Under the pieces are notes generated by a model, which was given only the letters and a program-made list of their open reading frames with translations, did no database searches and was not told the origin of the DNA. Position numbers and translations under genes: made by a program. 33,480 bases of DNA from Trichoplax sp. H2. Its lineage: Eukaryota; Placozoa; Uniplacotomia; Trichoplacea. The DNA lies in assembly GCA_003344405.1 (NCBI GenBank), contig NOWV01000373.1, positions 1-33,480 on the forward strand. The letters run 5' to 3'. Of the stretch, positions 25,020 through 33,480 are shown in pieces (position 1 is the stretch's first letter; the number at the start of each line of letters is the position of its first letter).

Positions 25020-26542
25020 TTAATCAGATTTATTGGTTGTATTTCTTTTATGAACCAAGTATTTCAGATAGAGTTCACCTAAAGTAGCGATATAAAATAG
25101 ATAAAAGGGCGTCAGTTATTAGCTTTTGCGGCAGCAATCATATATAATTCATTCATTGCAGAGACCTGCATTCAACAATCTACAATTTATTTTATCGTGA
25201 TCATACCGTTGAAGATTCTTTACGGTTACAACATTATGTGAATAAACATCTACCCTTCCATTGACCACCGCAGCAATGGCATCTTTATTTTCTTGGAAAT
25301 CAGGTGTTAATGTTTCAACCAACATTAATAACTTACTGAATTAATGGGCAATAATTTAAATTGCTTGTGTTTAATGATATCAGATAGTTGTGTATTGTCA
25401 ATAAATCATCGATATATGATCAACTGTGTTTCTATCTATAGCCATGAATACCGTTTCTTAATTTCTCGAACAATTTTGGCGAAATGGCTGGATCCACCAT
25501 CAAGAAGATCTGTCAGTATTTAGAATAAATATCATTTAAAATGTTAGCCATCCTATTCTACTAGATCGTTTCTATCCAGTTTAAAGGTAGTATGCATACC
25601 ATCTCTATTCACAGAAGTTAAGACGACACAGTCAAGGCCCCATTTTGCAAGCGCTATCGCCGTATTGATAGGTTCATCAGGGTCAGGCATCGGACATGAA
25701 AGTACTGTTTTAACGGAGCAATATCGACAACAATATCGACAACACGAGTACAAGTATCACCTAGAATCTATGGATTGATTTAAAAAACTAATTTGAAATG
25801 TCGATTTTAAATTCAGTCGAATTTGGCCAAGCCTTACCAAGATTGATGCGGTAGCAGACCCAGATTCACCTCCCCAACATTCACTGATGTTTGGGCATTA
25901 TGCTGCTTCACAAACCTATCCATTCAAGAACCATCATTACTAATGTTAGCTTCGATAGTATTGAAAATGCAGGTTCAAACGACTAACATAGATACGTTCT
26001 ATACCAGGAATAAATTGACGTGGATGACTTAATAGAATTGGCCATCAAAAGGAGTAGAAGAGTCATTAATGGGAAGATGACTATAGATGTACCGTGTTTA
26101 AATTTAAACTTCTTAAATCATTCTTTAACTTGTTATAACTTTGGGGCGTAGGTATCGTCGGCTTTCTAATCCACGGTGGTAAAGGAAGGCTATGATTAGA
26201 ATAGTTGGCGAAGTAAAGGTTAAGTGTAGTTATAAAATCAGTCGTATTTTGCAAGATTGAATCCATTGCAGGTGATAGAATACGCCTTCATTGCGGACAA
26301 ATGTGGCAAGAATCATTGGATTTCTCCTTGGTAGAATATAAGTAGCAAAAGATGGCTTACCATCTACGTTTAGCAAAAAAATCAACTTTCTTGATTTGAT
26401 TGGGAGATTTGACGATAAAATCTTGTAAAGCAGGCCCATTGGCAATCTCTTGTATCTTCTTCTTTGGTAGATTACCGTAATAACGATGGAGAACGCCAGC
26501 GGATGGCATCCATTTCAAAGCCTTGGGTGTCAAAAAGAACAA
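25020..26542 (-). pseudogene. LIAS: lipoyl synthase pseudogene (copy A)
   Basis: This is a degenerate relative of the intact gene at 29257-31852. Remaining exons, minus strand: 26542-26361, 26189-26093, 25915-25838, 25767-25600, 25509-25452, 25335-25207, 25078-25020. The position matching the intact copy's ATG has lost it; the next in-frame ATG is at 26509. Exon 3 carries a TAA at 25898-25900 inside the first cysteine motif (CEAA, stop, C). Exon 4 has lost one G and duplicated 12 bp (25719-25742) within the radical-SAM CX3CX2C motif, which shifts the frame. Exons 7-9 are missing: only 128 bp separate exon 6 from the last exon. Invariant-looking residues are also altered (RGD to QEN, AHNVE to SHNVV). 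Splice sites of the retained exons are still mostly GT-AG, so it may still be transcribed, but it cannot make an active enzyme. Confidence 0.93.
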
Positions 26543-26627
26543 TTAGTCTGTTGATATTGGGTGATATCTACCGGCGAGCAAGTATTGATGGCCACATTCA
26601 ATCTGTCTCTGGATTACCTGTGGAAAC

Positions 26628-26914
26628 GGTCAGTAAGTCCATGGTGAAATGATCTGTAGGTCGGCCATAGCAAGAATCGATGCAGTAACCGTCTTTGGAT
26701 AACAACCAACGAATTGCCTTTGCTTTGCGAGGAAATAATTTTCCAAAATCAACGCCGCCCAAAAGAATAGGATAGCACAGTATCACATACACAAGGTGAT
26801 GGATTACTCGTTACGCCTAGCAACTCACCGCCTTCTTGCTTAGTCTTGCTCGGCTGCTCGTTCCAAGGTGATCGCCATTCATTGCAGGTATTTCCACCTG
26901 CTAGTGATTGACCG
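26628..26914 (-). CDS. possible two exons upstream of LIAS copy A, unknown product
   Basis: Candidate exon 26914-26829 (acceptor ACGCAG, donor GTGAGT) reads GQSLAGGNTCNEWRSPWNEQ. It joins in phase to a candidate exon from about 26726 (acceptor CGCAAAG) to 26628 (donor GTAATC) reading IRWLLSKDGYCIDSCYGRPT and then DHFTMDL. The second piece has a counterpart next to LIAS copy B (31937-32023), and many differences there fall at synonymous positions. Other frames here are also open, including one reading MNGDHLGTSSRARLSKKA, so the assignment is weak. It may be a separate small gene, a 5' exon set of LIAS or a decayed fragment. Confidence 0.3.
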
Positions 26915-27049
26915 CTGCGTTAGAATAGGGCGGGCAATGCGTTCGTTTCGTTGAACGTTAGTTACACTCTCCATTTATTTGGTTGACAATTTAGAGACAG
27001 ACAACGCCATTTTGAACTGGAGATGACGAAACGAGAGTACTAATATTTA

Positions 27050-27078
27050 GATGAAGAATTGGGGGAAAATTCTTCATC
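27050..27078. other. perfect 11-bp inverted repeat (hairpin)
   Basis: GATGAAGAATT (27050-27060) is followed, after a 7-base GGGGGAA loop, by AATTCTTCATC (27068-27078). Outer sequence GGAGA (27019-27023) can also face TCTCC (27080-27084). It lies in the GC-richer upstream region of LIAS copy A. Function unknown. Confidence 0.7.
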
Positions 27079-27257
27079 GTCTCCATGACAATCGGCCATT
27101 TTTTCCAACTTTCATTCTCTCCTTATCGCAAGTTGGACGTCCAACGCCATTGCAAACGATGACGTATGCACTTGCCCAACCAATCAAAATCTCTCTCTAT
27201 TGTGGACAATGACAAAGACAAGGAGTAGTGCATACTTTTACTGTATATAATATGAAT

Positions 27258-28096
27258 ATGGGTTAACTTATATAAACTATGGATTACGCCAAGAAGACTA
27301 AAAGAAGGTCTTCCAAAAAAGGGACAAAATTATGGGTTAGCATACTGTACATAAAGCATGGACTACGCCAAGAAAACTAAAAGAACGTCTTCTTGACGTA
27401 GTCCATAATATACCTAAATACAAAAAGTGACAAAATTATGGGTGAAGATTTATAAACCATTGACTACGCCAAAGAGGCTTTAAAAAGGTCTTCTTGACGT
27501 AGTCCATGATATACCTAGATACAAAAAAGGGATAAAATTATGGGTTAACTAATGTAAGCCATGGACTACTAGTATATCAAGAAGACTAAAGGAACGTCTT
27601 CTTGACATAGTCCATGATATACCTAGATACAAAAAAGGGACAGAATTATGGGTTAACATACAGTATATAAACCATGGACTACTCGCGTATAAAGAAGACT
27701 AAAAGAACGTCTTCTTGACGTAGTTCATGATATACCTAGATACAAAAAAGGGACAGAATTATGGGTTAACATACTGTAAATAAACCATGGACTACTCGTG
27801 TATCAAGAAGACTAAAAGGTCTTCTTGACGTAGTCTATGATATACCCAAATACAATAAAGAGACAGAATTATGGGTTAACATACAGTATATAAACCACGG
27901 ACTACTCGTACATCAAGAAGACTAAAAGAATGCCCTCTTAATGTAGTTCATGATATACCTAGATACAAAAAATGGAAAAAAATTATGGGTTAACATACTG
28001 TATATAAACCATGGGCTACGTCGAGAAGACTAAAAGAAGGTCTTCTTAACGTAGTCTATGATATACCTAAATACAAAAAAGGGATAAAATTATTTT
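27258..28096. repeat. tandem array of eight hairpin-bearing units (about 100-114 bp)
   Basis: Each unit holds an inverted repeat: GGACTACG(T/C)CAAGAAGAC on one side and GTCTTCTTGACGTAGTCC on the other, separated by about TAAAAGAAC. It is followed by ATGATATACCTAGATACAAAAAAGGGA (allowing mismatches) and ATTATGGGTTAACATACTGTA. Unit starts, by CCATGGACTAC or equivalent, are at about 27279, 27357, 27457, 27559, 27672, 27785, 27895 and 28009. The first unit has a truncated right arm. Units 4-7 share an altered left arm (ACTACTCGTGTATC-type), so they form a subfamily and probably amplified together. A worn fragment with CATAGACTACAG lies at about 28345. The array sits between the two LIAS copies. 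Confidence 0.92.
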
Positions 28097-28424
28097 TACT
28101 CGACGTTATTCGAGTTGGCCTATTGGTCACATCGTCGATCCAGGTATATTGCTTCTGCAGTATCGCAGAAGTAGTTTCATCAACGTACGGGGAACGAGAA
28201 GGACCTGCTGTACAGTGCGACGTATTGCTCCTTGCAAATCTCTCTAGCTACAACGTGTATCTTCGATTATGAGAAGAAAACTAGCACAGTTACAGTAGTC
28301 CATGCCTATACAGTAAATACCTACTGTAAATGTTAATATACAGTATAATCCATAGACTACAGAAAAAAAACTAAAAGAATAAACGTGGAGTAAAAATTAT
28401 TTTGTCCTTTTTTTGTATGAAAAA
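28097..28424. other. spacer between hairpin array and duplication copy B
   Basis: No gene seen. It contains a GC-richer patch at 28105-28265 and a degenerate relative of the hairpin unit near 28340-28400. Confidence 0.4.
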
Positions 28425-29256
28425 GCTTGAGCTAACTAGCTATCTAAAATACATAGAATGCTTTATGTCTCAATGGATACAAATGCTAATTACATAATAG
28501 AGTTAATTGTAATCTGTTACAGACGAAGCAAGGAGGTTTATAACAGTATTATGAGCAAACATAAATAACATGATTGATCAATGACATGAGCATTGCATAA
28601 ATGATCTATACGTATTACCTAATACTCAATGAAAAAGAGATAATTGATACTAATTGTAAATTAATTTCTACTTACAATTTTAAATTGGTTATGTTTATAA
28701 CTAAGTGTAAGATCTCTTTTACTTCACTTCACTTATATTTGATCAATTTGCTAAGATTGCCCTTGCTTTCTATAGTAATTAGGACTTATAACTAGAGTAT
28801 GACTTAGCTAGTTAATCCTGAAGGAATCTTAAAATTTACGCGGCACTACACCAAGTTTGATCATAATTTATCTTTACCTTTTATTTATAAATTATGATAT
28901 ATTTCTTAGCATTCAAAATAATAGTATATGTACGCGTATAGCAGAATCACCTAGGCAATACTTGATAGAGCTTGTAAATTATCAAATTGTGATTTTAATA
29001 AAATAATAATAATTAATAATTCAGTGTAATAGTATGGCATGCATATTTATATCACCATACGGAAGGAAATGATGCAAAGTTTTACAAAGCAACTCTCTTA
29101 TAGCTCCACTTTATATCAGTATCTATTGCACAATAACCAGTCTATAGATAGCATTATAGCGGATTTTATACTATTAATAAACTAAACTTCATGCGCTTAG
29201 CTGATTACGTCATTGAACATCATAAGATGTTCATTTTTCTTTCTACAAGTGGTTAA

Positions 29257-31852
29257 TTAGTCAGATCCATTGGTCTTATTTCTTTTATGAACAAGGTTTT
29301 TCAGATAGAATTCACCTACAGTAGCGATGTAAAATAGATGAAAGGGTATCAGTGAACAGTATTTGCTATTCAGCGCAGGCTATGCGTTGCATTTCGGCAG
29401 GAAATTATGTAGACAAATAGAGTATAGTAAGGATATAGGAAGGAGCAAACGTAGCAATGAACTGGCTATTATATGCTACCATGTTGTCATTTTAAACTGC
29501 TATAGAACCATTATTGTTACCTGCTTTGTAAGATGACCGTACTAAAGGGCCGCTAGCAGTATAGGCAAAACCTAGTTCGTTACCAACTTTTTCCCAATGC
29601 TGAAATTTGGCAGGTGTAACGTATTCCTTAACCTACGATCCATGACATGATAAAAATGTTTAATAGAGATGTTGCATTTTGTTAAAAGATCACATTTTCA
29701 AAATGAATTCAAGTCTTTATCGAGACTATTCAATACTTTAATATGATATCTTGTAGGCTGCATATACTGGCCAAGGGTGATACAATCGACATCGATACTT
29801 CTTAAATCTATCGATAAGATAAATGATTTAATTTCTCTATACTAAGACAAGGACAAATTTCTCTTCTATAGGGTAACCTTTCATGGTTTGGAGTATTGAT
29901 TCATCAGTCTCTCCCAAACCCAACATTATGGACGTTTTAGTAACAAGATTGGGATTAACGATTTTTGCGTAACTCAAAACTTCAAGAGATTGTTCATAAT
30001 TTGCGCGTGGATCACGTACTAGCCTATCAATTGGAGATATAATTGCAGATGTATCATCAATAATCAAGAATCTATTTCCAAGTCATGAAAGCTTAGGAGT
30101 GAAAGCATAGGAGTGACATACCATTGAAGATTCTTTACAGTTTCAACATTATGTGCATAAACATCTACTCCCGCATTGACAACTGTAGCAATAGCTGCTT
30201 TATCCCCTCGGAAATCAGGTGTTAAAGTTTCAACCAGCATCGATAAATTGCTAGATCAAGGGAAAATAATATTAAAATTGTTGGGGCTGAAAGAAATCAC
30301 GTCGTTCTATATTATAAATGAATTCTATATAATCTACTGTGTCCATCGATAGCAATGAATACCGTTTCTTAATTTCTTTCACAGTTTCAGCGAAATGGTT
30401 GGATCCACCATCAGAAAGATCTGCCACCATATAGAAAAATAAATTTATAAATTTCATTTCTAGGCTACCAATCCTATGCTATAGCAGTGGTAGCATCATG
30501 CTATAAGATCGTATGCATACCATCTCTATCTACAGAAGTTAAGACTACATAATCAAGACCCCATTGTGCTAGAGCTATAGCCGTGTTAACAGGCTCATCA
30601 GGATCAGGTGGAGGAGGTTTACGTGCTGTTTTAACGGAACAAAATCGACAACCACGTGTACATGTATCGCCTAGAACCTATTCATACACAGGGTATACAA
30701 AAAAACAATATCAAGAACCGATTTCAAGGGTAATCCTATTTAGTCGTGACTTACCATGATTGTTGCAGTAGCAGTTCCAGATTCACCACCCCAGCATTCA
30801 CCTATGTTCGGACATCTTGCTTCTTCGCAAACCTATTAATTAACAAACCATACACTACTGATGTTAGCTTTGATATTATTAAAAATAATGGTTAAAATGG
30901 CTAACATGATCATCATGGCGGTGTTGGACTACAGGAACAAATTTTTACAAATGACTGAATAGAATAGACAATGCAGCTATTAAATTGGATATGAAAAGTT
31001 CTCTGCTATCCAAGGGAGTAGAAAAGTCAACTTCAAGCGAGCTATTGCTAGCGATGATGATTAATCATTACAGAGGCATTTCACTACTGTCTAATAACCA
31101 ATTGATTATGCGAGAAGACTGTAGAAAGTACAATTACAAACATGGTCCAATGCATACGTACCGTATGTAATTTTAAGTTTCTTAAATCTTTGTTTAGCTT
31201 GTTATAACTATTGGATGTAGGTATCGTCGTTTTAAGCCACGGTGGTAAAGGAAGGCTGAAATTAGAATAGTATATGAATAGAGTATTAAGAGAAGCTTCA
31301 AGCCGATTTCATTGAATAACATTAACAGCGAATCTATCGATGATGTGGCAAAATTGGATCAACTAAAGGCGAGTTCGAATAGTATATGAACAGAGTATTA
31401 AGACAGGCTTCAAGACGATTTCATTGAGTAAGATTGACATCGTATCTATCCATGATGTGGCAAAATTGGATCAACTAAGACAATTTCGAATAGTATATGA
31501 ATAGTGTACAGTATTAAGAGAGGCTTCAAGACGTTTTCATTGAGTAAGATTAACAGCGTATCTATCCATGACATGGTAAAATTAGATCAACTACAGATGA
31601 TTTCGTCTATAACGTGTGGATATCTCAATATGAATAGTGTCATTCCTCATTCATTTGACATTGATGAATTATGATAGTTTACCGTCTACGTTTAGCAAAA
31701 TACTCTTCTTTCTTGATTTCACTAGGAGATTTGACAATAAAATCTTCTAAACCAGGCCCATTGGCAATCTCTTCTCTCTTACTCTTTGGTATATTACTGT
31801 AATCACGAATCGAAGCGACAGTCGATGGCATCCGTTTCAAAGACTTGTACAT
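29257..31852 (-). CDS. LIAS: lipoyl synthase, mitochondrial (10 exons, intact)
   Basis: A radical-SAM enzyme that inserts two sulfurs into octanoyl groups on lipoyl-dependent proteins such as the PDH/KGDH E2 and glycine-cleavage H subunits, in the mitochondrial matrix. Exons: 31852-31683, 31255-31162, 30832-30755, 30677-30521, 30420-30363, 30250-30122, 30023-29878, 29807-29737, 29632-29521, 29315-29257. All are GT-AG and phases agree throughout, giving 357 residues (human about 372). Visible are the N-terminal [12 protein letters not shown] cluster motif (Cys 90, 95, 101), the radical-SAM CTRGCRFC (Cys 120, 124, 127), [58 protein letters not shown] and the C-terminal RSSY (333-336) with its cluster-ligand serine. 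The start [19 protein letters not shown] is basic and Ser-rich, fitting a mitochondrial presequence. An in-frame non-ATG extension upstream is open but not needed. Confidence 0.96.
31264..31605. repeat. three-copy tandem repeat in LIAS intron 1
   Basis: Units of about 110-115 bp start with GAATAGTATATGAA(T/C)AG at about 31265, 31377 and 31487. They contain TATTAAGA-AGGCTTCAAG, TTTCATTGAGTAAGATT and CCATGATGTGGCAAAATTGGA, and end near TCAACTA. They lie inside the first intron of intact LIAS. The equivalent intron of copy A has no such expansion. Confidence 0.88.
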
Positions 31853-31936
31853 AAAAATAATAATTAGTGGATACACCCCATCACGAATACAGTACGCTAG
31901 CATGCACTTATTGCATAAAATACCCTTAAAAATGGT

Positions 31937-32023
31937 CTACAAATCCATTGGGAAGTCGTTTGTAGGCCAGCCATAACAAGAATCGAGGCAACGACACTCT
32001 TGATTGACCATCAAACGATGAAT
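31937..32023 (-). CDS. copy-B relative of the CYG-PT peptide block
   Basis: The minus-strand frame reads IHRLMVNQECRCLDSCYGWP, then TNDFPMDL, then a stop. The copy-A counterpart reads IRWLLSKDGYCIDSCYGRPT and DHFTMDL. Codon differences include TGC/TGT, GAC/GAT and TTA/TTG, that is, third-position changes. In B the frame ends right after MDL, while in A it continues to a splice-donor-like site. It may be a decayed exon or a conserved 5' segment; function unknown. Confidence 0.3.
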   Translation of the reverse strand: MHRLMVNQECRCLDSCYGWPTNDFPMDL

Positions 32024-32331
32024 CTGCCAGACTGTACTGGTAATTCTTCCTAGTAATGAACAATCCTCTTGATCGATCCTGTTGTATTTCAATGTCATGC
32101 AATAGAAGTGAAAATAGACAGGCGATTTTCCCTTGATTTGATTTCAATTGCCAGCCAACTTTCCCTCTGCTTCTGCAGTCGATGTTGGTTAGAATGGGTA
32201 ATGAGGAAGAAATGATTTCAAAACAAGATTGGTAGTGGACCATCCAGCCAGCCGAATCACTTACTGGTGGCGTTGTTGATACTGTCTATTGCGCCGTAAG
32301 GTATTGTATGAAGCACAATTTCATCCAGTTA

Positions 32332-32343
32332 TGACGTCATTGG
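32332..32343 (-). promoter_or_regulatory. CRE-like palindrome next to an inverted CCAAT box
   Basis: TGACGTCA (32332-32339) runs directly into ATTGG (32339-32343; CCAAT on the minus strand). Both are common animal promoter elements, and they lie upstream of the intact LIAS and its neighbouring block. The distance to the LIAS start codon is about 480 bp, so it fits only if there is an upstream 5' exon or a separate transcript. Inference only. Confidence 0.35.
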
Positions 32344-32500
32344 CTTCAATGCAATGTACTGTACGTACAAGATGACTACAGGCAAGAGACACCAATCCAT
32401 TCAAGACACGACTGTTACCCTACTAAAAGTGCAGTCGTTGCTAGTAGAGGGAGTATGATAAAGAATCTTCCTTGACCAACCAGTTAGAACTTGAACAAGT

Positions 32501-32745
32501 ATACACTGTACACTGTACGGTACAGTACGCTATGGCATTGACAGTCAGGTGACTCCATCCATCGTCTGTCCGACTGTATAACAAGGCAGTCAATGTAGAA
32601 TGTACACTTGTACAGTACAGTGTACACTTGTACAGTACACTATGGAGTCACCTGACAATGAATTGGGCACTACAGTACAAACTAGACACTTTGACTGTTC
32701 AGTACTGTACTGTACTATACCATACCGTACAGCCTATACTGTACT
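32501..32745. repeat. TACAG/CTGTA pentamer-rich cluster
   Basis: Repeated overlapping TGTACACTTGTACAGTACAG and TACTGTACTGTAC runs, partly self-complementary, at about 32501-32530, 32601-32642 and 32699-32745. The same pentamer recurs at 32971-33049 and, more sparsely, at 1030, 5632, 6430, 7706 and 7986. Short open frames across it are low-complexity artefacts. Confidence 0.8.
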
Positions 32746-32970
32746 CTGGGAGGAGCGATGGTTAGATAACCACGTTTTTTACTTAGTACTATAGAAAATT
32801 CGGAATTTAATACAATATTACATAAAAGTTATTCCATTAAGTTCATTTTTATTAAGCAAATTAATAAGCCAAGTTATTCAGCTTTATATTTGTATAAATT
32901 TTATTACATTTTGATTCATTCTTGTGATTTTAGGGCACCTTACAGTACTCTGATTCGAATTAGTTTACGC

Positions 32971-33049
32971 AAGTACAGTACAGTACAGTACAGTCAGTAC
33001 AGTACAGTACACTGTACTGTACTGGTACTCAGTACTCAGTATTCAGTGT
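32971..33049. repeat. (TACAG)n / (CTGTA)n palindromic microsatellite
   Basis: Successive TACAG units from 32973 are followed by an inverted ACTGTACTGTACTGG run and then by CAGTACTCAGTACTCAGTATT. The left and right halves can pair into a hairpin. Confidence 0.85.
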
Positions 33050-33169
33050 CCATCCATGGTCTGTCCTATAACATAAGCTATCAGCGTTAGCAGTGTTGGA
33101 TCTGCCAGGTTGTATGTTATAACTTGGGTTAAATAATCCAAGAATTTAAAAACAAAAGTACAACCGAAG

Positions 33170-33354
33170 TTAAATAACAGGCTGTAAGCAAGGGCTAGAA
33201 CCCAAGCCAACAACTAGCATCACCAATAACCAACACTGCCTATCAGAGGAAGTCAATTTCGGTTCAATCATAGTCACAGTTTTAGCCAAATCTTGCAAGA
33301 ACTTGATAGAAAGTGGTCGTGCAAGGTTCGGGTCTGCTCGATATGGATGCATTT
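33170..33354 (-). CDS. possible exon, unknown gene running off the right edge
   Basis: After an acceptor-like CTGCTAG, a minus-strand frame reads MHPYRADPNLARPLSIKFLQ and then DLAKTVTMIEPKLTSSD before a stop at 33170-33172. Composition is coding-like, with varied residues and few Ile/Tyr/Asn runs. No family is recognised and no donor is clear. It may belong to a minus-strand gene whose 5' part lies beyond 33480. Confidence 0.25.
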
Positions 33355-33480
33355 CTAGCAGTCCATCTTAGTCTTCTTCTATCGATACAGATACTGAATT
33401 CGGTCGGTAATGGACTTATTTTTTTTTCAATCTGTCAATCAAGCTGTGCTCACCAAATCCTAAATCCTATGTTGGTAGTG

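Larger units (their letters stand above)
23480..26760 (-). repeat. segmental duplication, copy A (carries the dead LIAS)
   Basis: This block matches 28425-32030 in the same orientation. Shared landmarks from the left are GGTACAGACGAAGC versus GTTACAGACGAAGC (23591 / 28516), ATTTCTTAGCATTCA (about 24687 / 28901), the CTTTATATCAGTA stretch (24879 / 29109), all retained LIAS exons, and the upstream CYG-PT peptide block. Divergence is substantial, so the duplication is not recent. Copy A carries extra sequence at roughly 23660-24480 that copy B lacks. Confidence 0.8.
28425..32030 (-). repeat. segmental duplication, copy B (carries the intact LIAS)
   Basis: Direct-orientation partner of 23480-26760. 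Matching landmarks include GTTACAGACGAAGC at 28516, ATTTCTTAGCATTCA at about 28901, the CTTTATATCAGTA stretch at 29109, the complete LIAS exon set, and the CYG-PT peptide block near 31940-32020. It lacks the LTR-like insertion of copy A. It contains a triplicated intronic repeat that copy A lacks. Confidence 0.8.

Noticed and set aside
26464-26652. Plus-strand open frame opposite LIAS copy A exon 1
   Set aside because: Antisense shadow of a duplicated exon region; no independent coding signal.
32600-33090. Plus-strand frames rich in Tyr/Val/Thr (for example YCTIPYRTAY)
   Set aside because: They are translations of the TACAG/CTGTA pentamer repeats.
33188-33204. GGTTCTAGCCC on the minus strand, resembling a tRNA B box
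   Set aside because: The flanking bases do not form a T-arm stem, and no acceptor stem or anticodon arm could be found.

Overview
This is a eukaryotic window, AT-rich by eye. Its genes are split into many small exons by GT-AG introns, most of them short (about 70-350 bp). The recognisable genes have animal-like counterparts. The mix of a spliceosomal RED/IK gene, a mitochondrial lipoyl synthase and short introns suits an early-branching metazoan. A placozoan is my best guess, but that is inference and no species marker is present. I found no bacterial-style operon, CRISPR array or viral genome, and no convincing undescribed system. The most unusual content is a decayed tandem gene duplication and a tandem array of hairpins.

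Left part (1-8.9 kb): a possible LTR remnant lies at the left edge. The minus-strand IK/RED gene (6380 to 2302) can be assembled into 19 exons with consistent phase. It is followed by a minisatellite of about 71-bp units (6.59-7.2 kb) and a small GC-rich island (8.76-8.89 kb). From 8.9 to 14.8 kb I see nothing that I can support as a gene.

Middle (14.8-23.05 kb): two plausible plus-strand exons of an unrecognised gene end at 15487. Only 41 bp later a well-placed start codon opens a 19-exon plus-strand gene (15529-23050). It encodes a predicted 701-residue protein with a disordered Ser/Asn-rich N-terminus, a coiled coil and a C2-like beta domain.

Right part (23.5-32.1 kb): a direct tandem segmental duplication carries lipoyl synthase (LIAS) on the minus strand. 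The copy at 29257-31852 is intact: 10 exons, 357 residues, both cysteine motifs. The copy at 25020-26542 is a pseudogene. It has a premature stop, a frameshift with a 12-bp duplication inside the radical-SAM motif, and no exons 7-9. Between the copies sits an array of eight approximately 100-114-bp units, each containing an inverted repeat. An LTR-like segment interrupts the duplicated downstream flank of the dead copy only. The right end (32.5-33.05 kb) is rich in TACAG/CTGTA pentamer runs.

Functionally, IK acts in nuclear pre-mRNA splicing and LIAS in mitochondrial lipoate synthesis. They are neighbours without an obvious shared pathway. Exon boundaries were set by hand from splice consensus, reading phase and similarity to remembered family features, with no alignment software.
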